Shown here in pieces: positions 1 to 12,554 of a stretch of DNA of 64,000 bases. The notes below the pieces were generated by a model. The model ran no database searches. It was not told where the DNA came from and worked only from the letters and a program-made list of their open reading frames with translations. Source of the DNA: Punica granatum. Lineage: Eukaryota; Streptophyta; Magnoliopsida; Myrtales; Lythraceae. The stretch spans positions 1,302,001 through 1,366,000 of the forward strand of contig NC_045130.1 in assembly GCF_007655135.1 (NCBI RefSeq). Direction: 5' to 3'. A program made the translations under genes and the position numbers. Each line of letters starts with the position of its first letter. Positions within the stretch are counted from its first letter, which is position 1.

Positions 1-204
1 CATCATCCTGAGTCAGACTAACAAACGCTTTCCCTTTAACCCTCTCGCAAATCTAAACTAAAGTGATGGTGTCATCAACGGGGCCCCACACGGTTCAAAA
101 GACAGTCCTAAAAGTGCTAAGTGCTGTGTTTGAACCTTTTGGAATTGAGTAAAGCAGAGCCACCATAGTGGGAGCTCAAAAACCAGAAGAGTAAAGAAAA
201 TAAA

Positions 205-450
205 GTCTTGTTTGGAATTAGAATTGAATTAAGTAATGATTGTGTCGTTAAATTATGAGAAAAAATATGAAAAAGTAATGAATAATTGAAAAAAATGATG
301 ATTGTATTGTTGAATTGTGGAAAAAAATAATGATTAAAAATTAAATTGAATGGTTAAAAGAATTGAAAAAATAATAATTATATTGTTAAATTGAAGATAA
401 GTAAAATTAAGTGGAATAAAGTTAAAAATAAACTCTAAAATCAAACAAAA
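205..450. mobile_element. MITE-like element, family B (AT-rich)
   Basis: An AT-rich stretch begins near TTGTTTGGAATTAGAATTG and ends near CTCTAAAATCAAACAAAAC, so its ends are loosely inverted. Inside are repeated words such as AGTAATGATTGTGTCGTTAAA and ATTGTATTGTTGAATTGTGG. The same words, in either orientation, recur near 10520-10815, 36505-36810, 36840-37205 and 56580-56780, so this is a dispersed family. It has no coding capacity. The exact borders are uncertain. Confidence 0.5.
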
Positions 451-861
451 CTTCTCATTCGAATTCGCATGTTTTGATCTCGGGAAATCACATTTGGAGC
501 CGGACCCATCTGAAGCAATGCTCGGCATATAGCAATCTTTTATTTTGTTTCGTTTGTATCCATTGATGAAACGATAAGTTCAAAAAAAGAACTGACTGTG
601 AAAATACCTAATATCGAATTGGTGGCAATAGCTGTTTGGTTTTGGTGAGGATAAACTTCGACTTTAATGGTAAAAAAGGCAGATGGCCATTGGTGAGCTA
701 TACATATAGGGGAACGTTTGGGCCTACTTGCTTTTCACATTGAGGGAATTAAACAGCAATTAAATTAAAAGCCTTATCTAATGCCTTTTTTCGTGATTAA
801 TTAAACATCAATAGGAATGCCATGTGTCTTTTTATAAATGAACAAATGAATACTCATATAG

Positions 862-892
<31 letters not shown>

Positions 893-3800
893 AAAAAAAA
901 TATTGGAATCAAAGGGGAAAAGAATGATGACATTCTTGACTAGAGCTTGCAAGTGTTCAATAGTGGCACTGTTGTGTTGCACTATTGTGTCTCCCGATAA
1001 GCCAAAACCCATCAAAGTAGATCATAGGTGCCCAATTGATACACGAACAAGAAAGCATAATTGTCATGTCTTTGACAACAAATTTAACTAACCAAAAAAG
1101 CATTCTTCGGAATCTATCATTGAAGGTACATAATCATATCCGATCAAATATTCAAAGATCGCAATTAACGCTGATATTAATTCGCTATTATCAATAATAG
1201 ACTTGAAAAAGTAATAAAAGATCTTATGAGGCTTTCTGATTTTTCGGCTTTCACGGGATTTACAGTGTAATCATAATGAAAGCTTAGAAAATAATATGTA
1301 TACGATGACTTTCATTGACACTTTTATAGATCGGCGATTCTAAAAAGATTAATACACGAAATCTATACATATATATAGATACAGGTTTGAAGGGATGGGA
1401 TTGGCCAAATAAATGATCGTAACTTAAAAAGGTTGTGTACGTCTACAATATTTGATTAGACCTTCGTACGTATAAATCGAACCACCAAAATCATCCTTCC
1501 ATAATTTCCGCAATAATGTGTTTACAAGTGGAAGTGGTCAATGATTCAATTATCAGACGAAGTAGTCAACAGTTTAATCATTTGGAGGACCTTCTTTTAC
1601 ATAAATGGAAATTAAATTTTAAAAACTTATACAGAAAATCACCTCATACAAAGAAAGTCACGTATGTAACAAGTATATTACGTGATATTTTTATAAATTA
1701 ATAAGAATTCACTAATACCTATTGATTTTTAGAAATCATAAAGAAATTGTGATTGTCATAAAGAATTTTTTTTATGTCTTTCTGCCACAATGTCAAATTC
1801 ATTACACGCACTACGTATCTATCCCGGAAAAGATTGTAACGAATGCACTAACATATATAAACACCAGATGTTGAATTTCCATCTAAATTCATGCATGTGA
1901 GTTGATGAGACTGACAAGCCCGTGGATCCGGACAATAACTTTTGTCATGGAAGAGATCTTGCCGTCCCACCCGAATTGTTCAATCGATCAAAAGCTACGC
2001 TAATTTCAGTACTTAAGGTTAATAACTCGGCAACGCCCATTGTGTTTCTCCTGATCTCTTAATTAATTAAGCTTGACACTGATTAACTGAGATCTATACA
2101 AACATATATATATATATATACACACACATACACATGCAAAAAAGCTGTTGAAGTCAATGCTGAAATAGAGAAGAGGGGAGAAAAGGGGCCTTTTATGGGG
2201 AAATGGACAAATTTGGGCGAAGCCCTCATGGTCATAATAGACCTTAATTATGTTGTCACTCTGTTTAATCAGTACTATCGTTCACGCTTTTGCTTCACGT
2301 TGTTGAAAATTAATCGGTACTTTATTAGCTGTTTTAGCGCTTTTTTTCCGATTATAAGAGAAATTTATGAGTTTAGTACAACAAAATAAAATTCTTAATA
2401 ATACAGATAATTCCATTGAATATCAGACTTGAAACTTCTTGATTGCTAGACGAATGCATGCACGATTGCGGTACATCCTTATTTGATAACTGTTTTAGCA
2501 TTTTAATTACCCTTTGATAGAATACTTCCACATACACACACACCCATATATATTTATAACTTGCCAAGTGAAAATATGAAGGAATTCTTGCATAAACCTA
2601 CCTCTCCTACTTGTCCACACGGCTTGAGGAGCTAAACTAAGTTGCGTCATGCTAAGCACACATGTACGTACGTCTTATAGACCATGTAAGAGAAAGATCA
2701 TGTTTCCTTTCAAAATCTGATTCATATTGGGAGCTAATATGTTCCAAAATGAAATCGCGCAAACATTATTTTTTTCGGTTATATGGAATCAGAAACGTAT
2801 CATCAAAGCAATCACACAGGCATTAGATTACTAATGTTACTCACCAACTATAACCGAGAAAACACCAAAAATATCCAAGATCATATATAATACAGAAAGT
2901 AAACACATCTCAATACAGGAATTAAGCTCAACCAGCACGTGACAGTGTTGTACATATGTTGTTTTTCTTTTTCACGCAATGTACCACGTACCATTGTGAG
3001 TCTACCATAACAACCTGGAGTCGATCGAATCACACCGCTGTATGTACGTACGACTACGTGGTTTATTGGCCTCATGAATGAACAGTTTCGTGTTGACCTG
3101 CGGAACATGGGATTTACTGTTCTGCAGCAGCAAAAGAAGAAGGAAGAAGAAGAATGTCGTACGGGGGAACTCGTCCAAATAATCAACGACAAGGCACTAC
3201 TGTGCATTAATCATTAAGAGGAAGATTAGAACCACTTTTGTGGTCTTCGATCTACGACGACAGCACACTGTGAAAAACTGTTGGGAGGAGATGGGATCTC
3301 TCTTCAGTGCTTCCCAACGCAGATGTCGAGAGAGAAAAAAGTGTTTTCAAGTCATTTGGCTTATTATATCCCTCGCCAAATTATACTTTCATATGTCCAT
3401 AATATATATATATATATATTGTTGAAATATATATATATATATATGTTTGATCTTCAAATGGGAAAGTGGATTTAGTCCTGAGATGGAATGATTTTTGATC
3501 GATCATGGTCATCATGGAAAAGAAGATAAAAAAAAAGGAGAAATTTCTTATTTAGGGAGAGTTAAAAGGGAAGACCGAAAGTCCAAATATATGACTCTTA
3601 ACCTCCTTTGATCGAAGTCAAGAAAATTACTCTTAATTGGGTATAAAAGTTCTTAATCTCAATCATACGGTAACAACGTCATCCGATAATCATTTTATAA
3701 ATTAGCTGGATTTCCTTTACCTGAAAAAAAGTTAGCTAGATTCACACTGGGAACTGAATAGCTAATGGAGATGTCAGCTAACGGATTATTGGAGATATAC

Positions 3801-3990
3801 CTAGTTACATATAAAGTCGAAAATTCAAACTAATGAAGGTTTTATTTATTCATTTATGGTATATGTTATTTTTACTGTACGTATTTTATTTATTTATTCT
3901 TAAATTAAGAAATAAATGATCCGTTTTACATATATTATTATGGAAAAAAAATTGATTTCATTAGTGGGGTTAATACTTCCCCTTCATTCA
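451..3990. other. Gene-free AT-rich spacer
   Basis: No gene is supported here. The longest open frames are 60-108 codons, show no recognisable domain and lack convincing splice partners. Simple repeats are present: a CT run near 868-892, and TA/CA runs near 2107-2130 and 3400-3445. A 108-codon minus-strand frame at 2881-3207 has a plain amino-acid mix but nothing I recognise. Confidence 0.5.
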
Positions 3991-4006
3991 AATTAATAAG
4001 AACCAA

Positions 4007-4165
4007 TATTGGTTGGTTCAACGGGTTCAACATTTGCTTTCTTTATCTCGGGATTCGAGTCGTGTGAAAGAAAAAAAATTATGCTGTGAGAGTTTTACTC
4101 CTTAATGGGCCGATCCGCCTTAAGATGGATTAGTCGAAGGTCGTTAGACTTCCGGATACAAGAGT
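4007..4165 (+). mobile_element. Diverged tRNA-derived SINE relic
   Basis: GGTTGGTTCAACGGGTTCAA is followed by a degenerate polymerase III B box (GGATTCGAGTC, 4050-4060), then GAGAGTTTTACTCCTTAATG and a tail ending GGATTAGTCGAAGG...TTCCGGATAC. The same order of blocks is found on the minus strand at 33101-33293, so the two are copies of one or of related families. No clear poly(A) tail or target duplication remains. Confidence 0.5.
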
Positions 4166-4169
4166 ATAC

Positions 4170-4470
4170 ATCGGAATATCGGGATAGCCACAACTGCTGT
4201 TGGTTTGGTGGCTTCGCTCAAAATATCGGGATAGCCACAACTGCTGTTGCAGAGAACTAAGGTGTTAAAGTCAGGGCTCGAGCTTGCTTGGGCACTCGGT
4301 TTTAAGAGAATTACCGTTGACGTTGATTCCAACTTTGTTCGCAGGTTAATTGCTGATACTGATAGTGGCAAGTGCATATAGTTCACACTTTTATAGAAGG
4401 CAATTGCTGCTCTCATTAAACTGCTCGAATGGCACTTGATCTCCCTTGGAGTCTTCAAACTCTCCTTTTT
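4170..4470 (+). pseudogene. Reverse-transcriptase-associated RNase H fragment (LINE relic)
   Basis: The plus strand reads LELAWALGFKRITVDVDSNF and, after a stop, a KAIAALIKLLEWH stretch. This resembles the RNase H-like domain that ends many plant non-LTR retrotransposon proteins (an 'ELAWxLGFKRVxVExDS' type motif). The frame is broken by stops, and the fragment is only about 90 codons long. A direct repeat of about 27 bp containing ATCGGGATAGCCACAACTGC occurs at about 4175 and 4222, next to the break. The assignment rests on motif resemblance alone. Confidence 0.4.
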
Positions 4471-5154
4471 TATGATATTTTTTATGTTGTCATGCTCCGT
4501 TATTGTGTAATTTCATTTGCTTCAGTTTTGCCCGTACATTAAAAAGAAAGAAGGAAAGACTTTCGATGACTTGGTTAGGAGTTTGTCGAGCTCAAGGACT
4601 ATGTTTCTCATTTATGTCGCACAATGAGAGTCGTGGAATGGTGGCTATTTGAGTCAATGCATGGAATTATGTTTCAAGACAATGTTTGGGAGAATTTTTT
4701 TTTCTTCAATACATATATCCCAAGAAACCAGCCATCGAATCACATAATGCTTCGACCAAAAAGAAAAATCTCATAATGCCAATGGTATCATGTCTTGTCT
4801 ACATCTAGACGTCACTTCACTGATGTCGGTCAACAAAATACCATGTGGAATGGGAGCTTTTTGACATCCCATTAGCGGAATAGTACCGCTAATTTTTTAA
4901 CAGTTAGATTGCTAAATAAATAAAATCTCGAGTTTAATGGCTATAAAGCCAGCGATACCATACTGGTAGCAGGATGCCAAAATCTTTCCATGCAGAAGCT
5001 TATCTCGTCCAGGCCAAGACCCGTCCAGGAAGAGGAGAGAAAAAGTGAGGACCGATTAGGGACGGTTTAAAGGAAATTGGGGCTTAAAGCGAAACTGTAG
5101 GAATGCACCTCTTATTTATTTAACGAAATTAATATAAACTTTTATGAAAGTTTA

Positions 5155-5323
5155 ATACTGCGTTTGGTTTCAAAATATAATTTTAAAATTAAATTTTAAT
5201 TTTAAAAAAGAGTGGTATAAATGAGGTCCACCATTTAACTTTGTAAAAGTTCTTTTGTTTTGTTGTGGGTAGAATTAAGTTAAGGTAAGATTTTAAAATC
5301 TTACTTTGAAACCAAATAAGCCA
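5155..5323 (+). mobile_element. Tourist-like MITE, family A (short copy)
   Basis: The element begins ATACTGCGTTTGGTTTC and ends GAAACCAAATAAGCCA, so its ends are inverted, and it is flanked by TTA on both sides. It lacks the middle part seen in the longer copies at 19532-19763, 21823-22116, 31433-31665 and 31667-31895. A TTA target duplication with GTTTGG-type inverted ends is typical of PIF/Harbinger-derived MITEs; that class is inferred. Confidence 0.65.
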
Positions 5324-5329
5324 TTATTG

Positions 5330-6240
5330 TTTTAACTTTTTGAGATCGAGAATTAATTTTTTTCTCTAAGCAAGATACAAAATTACTAATTAAATTTTTA
5401 TAATCAACTTCGTCTAACTTTTTATGCCCATAACAATTTAGAAAATTAGAGTGAAAAAAATAAAGGAACAAAAATGGGTTTTTCAATGATATCAAAATAC
5501 TCGTTGGACTTTGGAGAGTAATTGAAAAACAATATGGACGATGGATGAATTAATACGAATAATTGAAAATCTAAACCAATTAGAATGAGTAAATAAAGTT
5601 GGACTTACGGAATGAATAATTTTAGTTTATTGTTACTATTTATTAATTTGATCGTTGTTGGATTGATTATTTATTTGGAAAAATAACTAATTGTGTAATT
5701 TTTCTAAAACACCAATTTGTACGTTAGAGGAGTTATTAGGAAGTAATTGAGATTAAAGAAATCAATAAGCAATTATGGGGAAGTGTGAGATAAATTGGGT
5801 TGTTAGATAATTAACAGTGGCTTGATTTATTATATGTGTCGTGTGAACTATGAATGCCATATTTTGTAAAAAATATTTGGGATCATGAGTCATATATATA
5901 GGCCTTACTAGGCCAAAAATTGAGGCCCTAAACAGATTGATATAATGGGTTTGATGGACCGGGAGCCTCAAATGAAGGCTTTACTTGCCAATAGCTTGAT
6001 CCGGCCTTGGGGCCGATTTTTCCGGTCCCAACCGGTAAAACCCCCCACTCTATCTATCTATCTATTTATTTATTTATTTTGCTGTTCTCTTTCTAATATT
6101 AATAATAAAGTGTAAAATACAAAATAAATTTATGGAATTATTAATAAAAATTGTTCATATGTTCAATAAATAAAAAGTACAAAAATATAAAAGAGGGATT
6201 CATTATTAAAATGCGTAAATATTTTGATACTATTATCTAG
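5330..6240. other. Gene-free spacer
   Basis: Nothing is recognisable apart from an AT-rich background and a short TCTA/TTTA simple repeat near 6052-6080. Confidence 0.5.
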
Positions 6241-6249
6241 TTCATCGCA

Positions 6250-7022
6250 AAATATACTAAGGTGGTCACAATTTATGATAACTAATGGTGAATTCTTGAT
6301 AATACTACAAATTATCATTAAATATATTGAGGTTATCACAAATTATATTAAAGTTATCACACGGAATGATAACTTATCACTACGTGTGATAACGTCAACA
6401 TAATTTGTAATAACCTTAGCATATTTAGTGATAACTTTATCATAAAATGTATTTATGTTATCACATTTTATGATACCCGAGGGAGAATTTATGATAACTT
6501 CAGAAGTTATCACTAAATATACATATGTTATCTCAAATTGTATTAACTTATCACTACGTGTGATAACCTTAGTATAATTTGTGATAAGCTCAATATATTT
6601 AGTGATAACCTGGAATTTATCATAAAATGAATTAAGGTTATCAAAATTTAGGATAACTAATGAAGCATTTGTGATAAGTTCACAAGTTATCACTAAATAT
6701 ACCGAGGTTATCACAAATTATACTTAGGTTATCACACGTACGGATGTGATAACCTTAGTATATTTAGTGATAACTTGAAAATTATTATAAAATGAATTGA
6801 GATTATCAAAATTTAGGATAACTTGGGAAGCATTTGTAATAACTTCATAAGTCATCACTAAATATAATGAGATTATCACAAATTATATTAAGATTATCAC
6901 ATGGACTGATAACTTATCACTATGCGTGAACTAAATATAATGAGATTACCATAAATTATATTAAGGTTATCACATGGAATGATAACTTATCACTGCGCGT
7001 ATTAACCTCAATATATTTTGTG
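6250..7022. repeat. GTTATCAC/GTGATAAC inverted-repeat block
   Basis: About 770 bp is built from a recurring word, GTTATCAC, and its complement GTGATAAC, in alternating orientation. They are spaced by AT-rich linkers such as AAATTATATTAAG and TAAATATA. Several local palindromes are visible, for example ATAACTTATCACTACGTGTG around 6367-6390 and again near 6545. A long near-perfect hairpin is centred near 6738: the arms at about 6682-6735 and 6742-6775 share AAGTTATCACTAAATATA and its complement. The open frame on the minus strand at 6343-6714 is a by-product of the repeat. Confidence 0.75.
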
Positions 7023-9470
7023 AAATATACCCAAATTTGTCATATAATTATCCAAATCATATAATTAGAATCCCATTAAATTATTGCTTTCACAAAATTC
7101 TCATATATTAAAAAATTCAATATTTCTTACAAATGAAAATTCTAATACAAAAATACGTGATCAGGACCCAATTTTTGACATAATTGTAGAACATAGCCCG
7201 AGTGAAACATTGAGACGTAGAAAGCAATCATACGCCTAAGCTTATAAAATAATCATTAATGTTGAGAGACTCATATTATCTTAACTATTTAAAATAGAAA
7301 TGTGAAAATAAAAAATGTACGACCATTGATGAAAAAAATGTTATAGAACTATGTATTATGGTGGTCCCACTATAATACTCTTGATATGATATAATTTTCT
7401 TTCTTTCCATTGAGGATATTATATGAATTATTTTCTCTCATTCTTGTTTGTTTTATGTATATATTAATAAAATTCTTCCGTTTGTGTTTATTTTGCGAAT
7501 ATATGACCAAAATACAGTTTTAGCAATAAGTAGAGGCACGGTCACAAAAGCAAATTAAGCAATTAGATGCAAGAACTTATCCAATAATCACTCTACATAT
7601 TTGTAATCTCTTCTTACTGTTTTTTGGTCTCTGGGTTCCTCAGTAAGATTTGATATCTTCCAGAAATTGAAGAGCATGCTTGGCCACGTCAACGCGAGGT
7701 AAGATCATTTAATATTTTCTCGAAGAGCATGGAATATTAGAGAAATGGAGGCACTCTATAGAATAGTATCGCAAAGGCAAAAATAACATTTTGCTTGTGT
7801 AATCACTATTAATTAGGGAATCGATTGAGGAATATTATCGCATTTAAGTACCTCAGTTACAATGATTTTATGTCGACATATTAATGTCTTTCAAATTGTA
7901 TTGAATATTCTACTTTGAAATAATGTCCCGTGCACGTTAATTTCAATTCGGGCATTGAACTGAATTTTTTTATTTTTAATTATCCTTATTGAAAGAGTGT
8001 CATTAATCACAATTTGTTTTAATTATTCCATAATTAATTAAATGACTTGGCATTAGAGTTGTTTTTCCTTATTTACAGATAAGCTCTACTAATTATCTGC
8101 AAACCAACAAAATCAATTATTTTAGTATAAAATTGTATATATTTATAAAATGGGATTTTTTAATATTCTTGACAGAAATTAACCTACAAATTATTTCAGA
8201 TATATGATTAATAAGGAAAAAAAGGGTATTAAATGAGAAGTGTCCTCTTTCATTCGATTCGTTGATGTATTATTTTTGCAGGTGGTTTTATAAGTTTTTA
8301 GGTCCCGATAACTAAATTAAAATATGTATGACTTTGAATTTTATTGTTAATTTCATGTTAATTGGAGATGAAATGAACTCTATATAAAGAAAGTTTTATA
8401 TAATTTCACCTGATATTATATTATACTAATAGGTGAATAAATTTTGTGCTAATTCATTATCGGAGAAAAGGTTCATTTTACACAAGTTTTTTATCATATA
8501 ATTTTTGTTAGAAAATATATATTTATATCTATTATAATCAAAATAAAATATGTATAATTACGCCTTATGTTAATTGATAGTGCGAATAGATATTCTCTTT
8601 ATGAATTATTTTTATTAATTCAAATCATTACTTAAATTGACTATAATGTATTATCTATTTTACGATTCTATGCCAATTTATTAGGAGGGAAGTTTATATG
8701 AAGATTTTTATGGATTAAGTTATTTATTATTTAAAAATACATAAAATTAATGTTTATGTAAATTAATTGTGTAGAGATTTACAATTCTACTCATATTTAT
8801 CACCAGTTGGCCCATTTTTATAGATTATATAATAATAATAAAATACTTATTATAAATTTACCTTTAATACCCTATGATATCACAATATTTAATTTAATGA
8901 CCCCATTTATTATCTCGTTATCAAGTTTATATATATTATATTATATCATAACTTATTGAGGAATAAGCGATCACAAACAATGCATAAATAAATATAAGTA
9001 CAGAAATTATTTTTCTAGACTTCCTTGCACGTTCCTTATCTGCTTATTCGATATTCTCCAAGCTCGAAGGATTTTCAGTGAAATAAGTGAACAGATTATA
9101 TTATTTCGCTTTAATGGAGTATGGGAGTGCGTAACGAAACGCTTGAAGATGATGTTACGAGTGATGATACATGGGACTCTGGTAAAGAAGTACAAGGGGC
9201 CAAGGCTCGAGTCGAGCAGGGCCATCTGAGATGGGACTAGAACTAGAAGTAGCTTTCTTACGAAAGGAAATAAAGATTGGGTTTGGTAGTCTCAAGTACA
9301 TGAGAGCATGTATATATATATATATATATAAAACTACCGCACCATACCAAACAACAGGATCTTAAGGTAGTAATGGAAAAATCACAAGGAAACCAACATT
9401 TAAAAAAAAGAAGAAGAAGAAAGTAGGCTTTGACACAGGGCCCAGCACAGCAGCTACAGCGCCTTCGGCT
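7023..9470. other. Gene-free AT-rich spacer
   Basis: I found no gene, RNA gene or clear transposon end in this stretch. A TA run lies near 9310-9330. The small minus-strand frame at 9007-9225 has no recognisable domain. Confidence 0.45.
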
Positions 9471-9475
9471 GCTTC

Positions 9476-10090
9476 TTAATTCTTCTCCTCCTTCTTCTTG
9501 TTCTTCTTACCCGGTCCTCCTCCAAATTTGGCCTCCTCTGCAGCTCTCTCATTAGCACTCCGATCGGCAAAACTGCAAAAGAAAATAAAAGGATGGTATG
9601 TGAGCACCCCCGTAATCAAGCTTAACCAAATCTCTCTCTGTATGCATTGCAAGTTCTCCTCCCTATCCCGTGCACAAAAGTCCCTGTTTCTAGCTCAGCT
9701 AGCTACTAACTCGCTACCATTGCTCGACAAAATTACCTAGAGAGCCACAGCTGCTGAACCTTCTGAAAACACTCGGCATCGGATATAAACACTGCTAACT
9801 TACACGATTTCTCAATCTTCATTGTCTCACCTGAAGCATGTTAAAATTGCATGTACGTTTCATCCAGTCAACACAGCAGCCAAGGAAGTTAGACAGATAG
9901 ATAGATAGATAGATAGAGCGAGAGAGAGAGAGAAGAGGCGCACATCATAGCACTGTCATGACAGTACCGACGAAGTTCTTCCCCTTGGGTTTATGCCGGA
10001 CCCTCGCGTAAGGATTGTACTACCTCATCCTGCATACGTTGATTGCAAGCCAGTCATCAATTTCTTCCATGAAGATTAGCAAGGGACAAC
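9476..10090 (-). pseudogene. 3' part of an unrecognised gene, probably decayed
   Basis: Three pieces join in one frame across good splice sites: 10019-9968, 9830-9737 and 9476-9572 (stop TAA at 9476-9478). The borders are gtac...cttcag, gtaatt...ttgcag and phase-consistent joins. Readable parts are YNPYARVRHKPKGKNFVG, MKIEKSCKLAVFISDAECF, FADRSANERAAEEAKFGGG and a lysine-rich end. Just upstream, IFMEEIDDWLAINVCRMR is in the same frame but separated by a TAG at about 10020-10022, too close for an intron. This suggests either a nonsense mutation or a truncated gene; no 5' end was found. I do not recognise the family. A GATA/GA simple repeat (about 9893-9934) lies in the intron between the first two pieces. 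Confidence 0.4.
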
Positions 10091-10519
10091 ATCCATCCTA
10101 GGAACAGTGCTTAAGCAGAACATGGATCCCCAAATAATCCTGCTTCAAGCCCCGCACCCTCCACTTCTCCCCTCACCTTCTTTAAGGACAAGTCATATAT
10201 GTACCGACTAACTGCGCCGTCACCTTCCTAGTGGTCACTCCAAACACCTTGGCAATTGGCACCCCTCAATTCAAAACTCGGGTCGATACCCTGAATATGT
10301 ACACACTTATGCAAACGCACAATCGATTCTTCATTGGACGGTGAACTAATATAATGAAGTGTCAATTCCCACTACTAGCAAACGGTTTCGTACGGATTTG
10401 CGCAGTTTCAAACTTATAACTAGGATGGCATGGGATACGATCCGATCAGATACAAGGAAAGAAAACATCTCCAGATAACCAGGCCCAGACTTGGATGCGA
10501 CACCCTTAGGCTTAGACAC

Positions 10520-10815
10520 CGTTTGATTTTCAAATAAAAAATTTTATTCTATCCAACTCAACTCTATTCATTCTCAAATTCAACACTACAATCATTATCG
10601 TTCTCTCATTTTCTCCATTTAATAATAATTTTTCGCTCATACTTTTTCCTACTCATTTTTCATAATGAATTTTCTAATAATAAATTCTCCATCTACTTTC
10701 ATATTTATATATACATACATATGTATATTCTCATCCATCCATATATTCGTCAACACTTACAATCACTATATAAAATCAAGTTAAGTTGGATCATGATCCA
10801 ACTCGAAAACCAAAC
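10520..10815. mobile_element. MITE-like element, family B
   Basis: The ends CACCGTTTGATTTTC and CTCGAAAACCAAACACAGG are loosely inverted. The inside contains family words (CAACACTACAATCATTATCG, TTAATAATAATTTTTC) shared with 205-450 (in the other orientation) and 36840-37205. It is noncoding and its borders are approximate. Confidence 0.5.
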
Positions 10816-11253
10816 ACAGGCTTGTCTACTTATATACTTGAGCTCTCGATGGCATCATGTTTTTGAAAGAGAATGGACTATTAGATCCACCTTCTTGGTG
10901 TAATAGTTTTGGCAACGTTTTTATCACCAAAAAAAAAAACCCAACAAATTTATCTATACTCCCAAAAGCAATTAATAGGGTTATATTTAATAGGGTTAGA
11001 ACCATCAATCTGCTTAATCGATAAATGATTAAAAATTCTCATGTTATTATAAAATTTAAAAAATGTAGAGGAACTATAAATTTCTATTACTTTAGCCACT
11101 ACATTTGATATAATAAAAGTCCAAAATACAATATAATTAGAAATTACTTATATAGTTATGAATTTATATTTTAATTATAGTATCTATACGTCCACACTCT
11201 GTATATAGTTAAAGACACAATTTAATGTATATAAGAGCAAACTCCTTCAAAAT

Positions 11254-11346
11254 AATGTAATTTAGAAAGTTATTAAAAGGTGATAATGTAATTTAGAAAG
11301 TTACTAAAAGGTGATAATGTAATTTAGAAAATTATTAAAAGGTGAT
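11254..11346. repeat. 31-bp tandem repeat, three copies
   Basis: The unit AATGTAATTTAGAAAGTTAT plus TAAAAGGTGAT occurs at about 11254, 11285 and 11316 with one or two changes between copies. The period is 31 bp. It lies in an AT-rich spacer with no gene nearby. Confidence 0.8.
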
Positions 11347-11349
11347 AAT

Positions 11350-12554
11350 CTATGTAGAATTCGGTTTCTAGATAGAATCTAATATTTAGATATATATATA
11401 TATATATAATAATTCAACTAAAAATTGGTTTATCTTAGTATTAATATGATTTAATAGATATATAACTCATATTGAATCAGACAATTTGTTGCAACATTAT
11501 TATTAGATTATTTATACTTAGTATAATGTTATTGAAAATTATTATTTTGAATTCAAATCAATCATTTATTTTTATTAATAAGAGATATTTATTTATAAAT
11601 GGGAAATAGTTAATTCCCATAAAAATGATAATAGGCAATGATAATGAACCAGTGCAAATGGAATGCACAGGATATGACACTAATTATTGGTTAAACGGTA
11701 AACAACGTATTAAAATAATAATGTTGAAACTATGTATAAATGGCGCCTTTCAGCAAAATCTGCCATGAGTGCAATTCAAAACTCCAACTTTATTCCAACT
11801 CTCCAAATCCTTTGATTCTCAATCCACCTTCCTCCTCTGGCAAGCTCACAGTCTCCCTCCCTTTTAAAATTTTTGCTCACCTACTAGCTGGCTTGCCATG
11901 AGTACCAGACTACAAGAAAACTCTGCACTTTTGTTGAACCATTTTAATTAATGGCCTTCTTAGTTGGGCAATGTAAACATAGAGCACCAGTAATCTTTCA
12001 TAGAGAAAATGGCTGAGTTGTAATTTTTGGACGCAGTGCAGGGGCACGTGCTCTCGCTTAGGAATTAAGAAATTTATTAAAGTTTGATTTTTATTAGCGA
12101 GACTACCTATACTATTTTATTTTAGCTTTCAACGTATGCCTTTGAGCCTCCTTTTGTGGCCGAGGCAAAGAAAATAAAAATGGCAAAACCTGACTCGACT
12201 AGACTAAGTGGGCCTGCGATTGCACAAAGAGAAGCCCCCACTGTCCCAAAGAAGCGTAGCGTATTATAAATTGTGAAACTCCAATTCAGATTCAAGGCTC
12301 GGCCCGCGGTTCGGTCGATCCGGCCCAAGATTCAATGGTTTCCTTATGCACCCGGTCCACCGCTCCCTTGTCTTGAGTAGGGACCGGCTATGATTTCATG
12401 TGCGGCTCACTGCTGTTGGGCAAGGAGTACTGCACTGGGTCGGGTGCACCAATGGGACTCAGATAAGCTGAAAGTTTCCATTGAAGACGGAGGTGGTGGA
12501 AGCAGTGGGGCGGAGACAGTCGCCCACAAAGTCCACACCTTTCCTCCACTTTCC
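11350..12554. other. Spacer and upstream region of SUFD
   Basis: No separate gene is supported. The region immediately before 12555 would hold the SUFD promoter and leader. An ATG in frame with SUFD lies upstream at 12390, but the residues between it and 12555 do not look like a transit peptide and are probably leader sequence. Confidence 0.45.

Noticed and set aside
2881..3207. 108-codon minus-strand frame as a secreted or signalling peptide
   Set aside because: No signal peptide at the start, no conserved motif and no splice or promoter context.
6343..6714. 123-codon minus-strand open frame
   Set aside because: It is produced by the GTTATCAC repeat block; the protein is a reiterated VIT/ITS pattern with no domain.
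6250..7022. A CRISPR-like array
   Set aside because: The repeats are short, face both ways and have irregular AT linkers, and the window is plant nuclear DNA.
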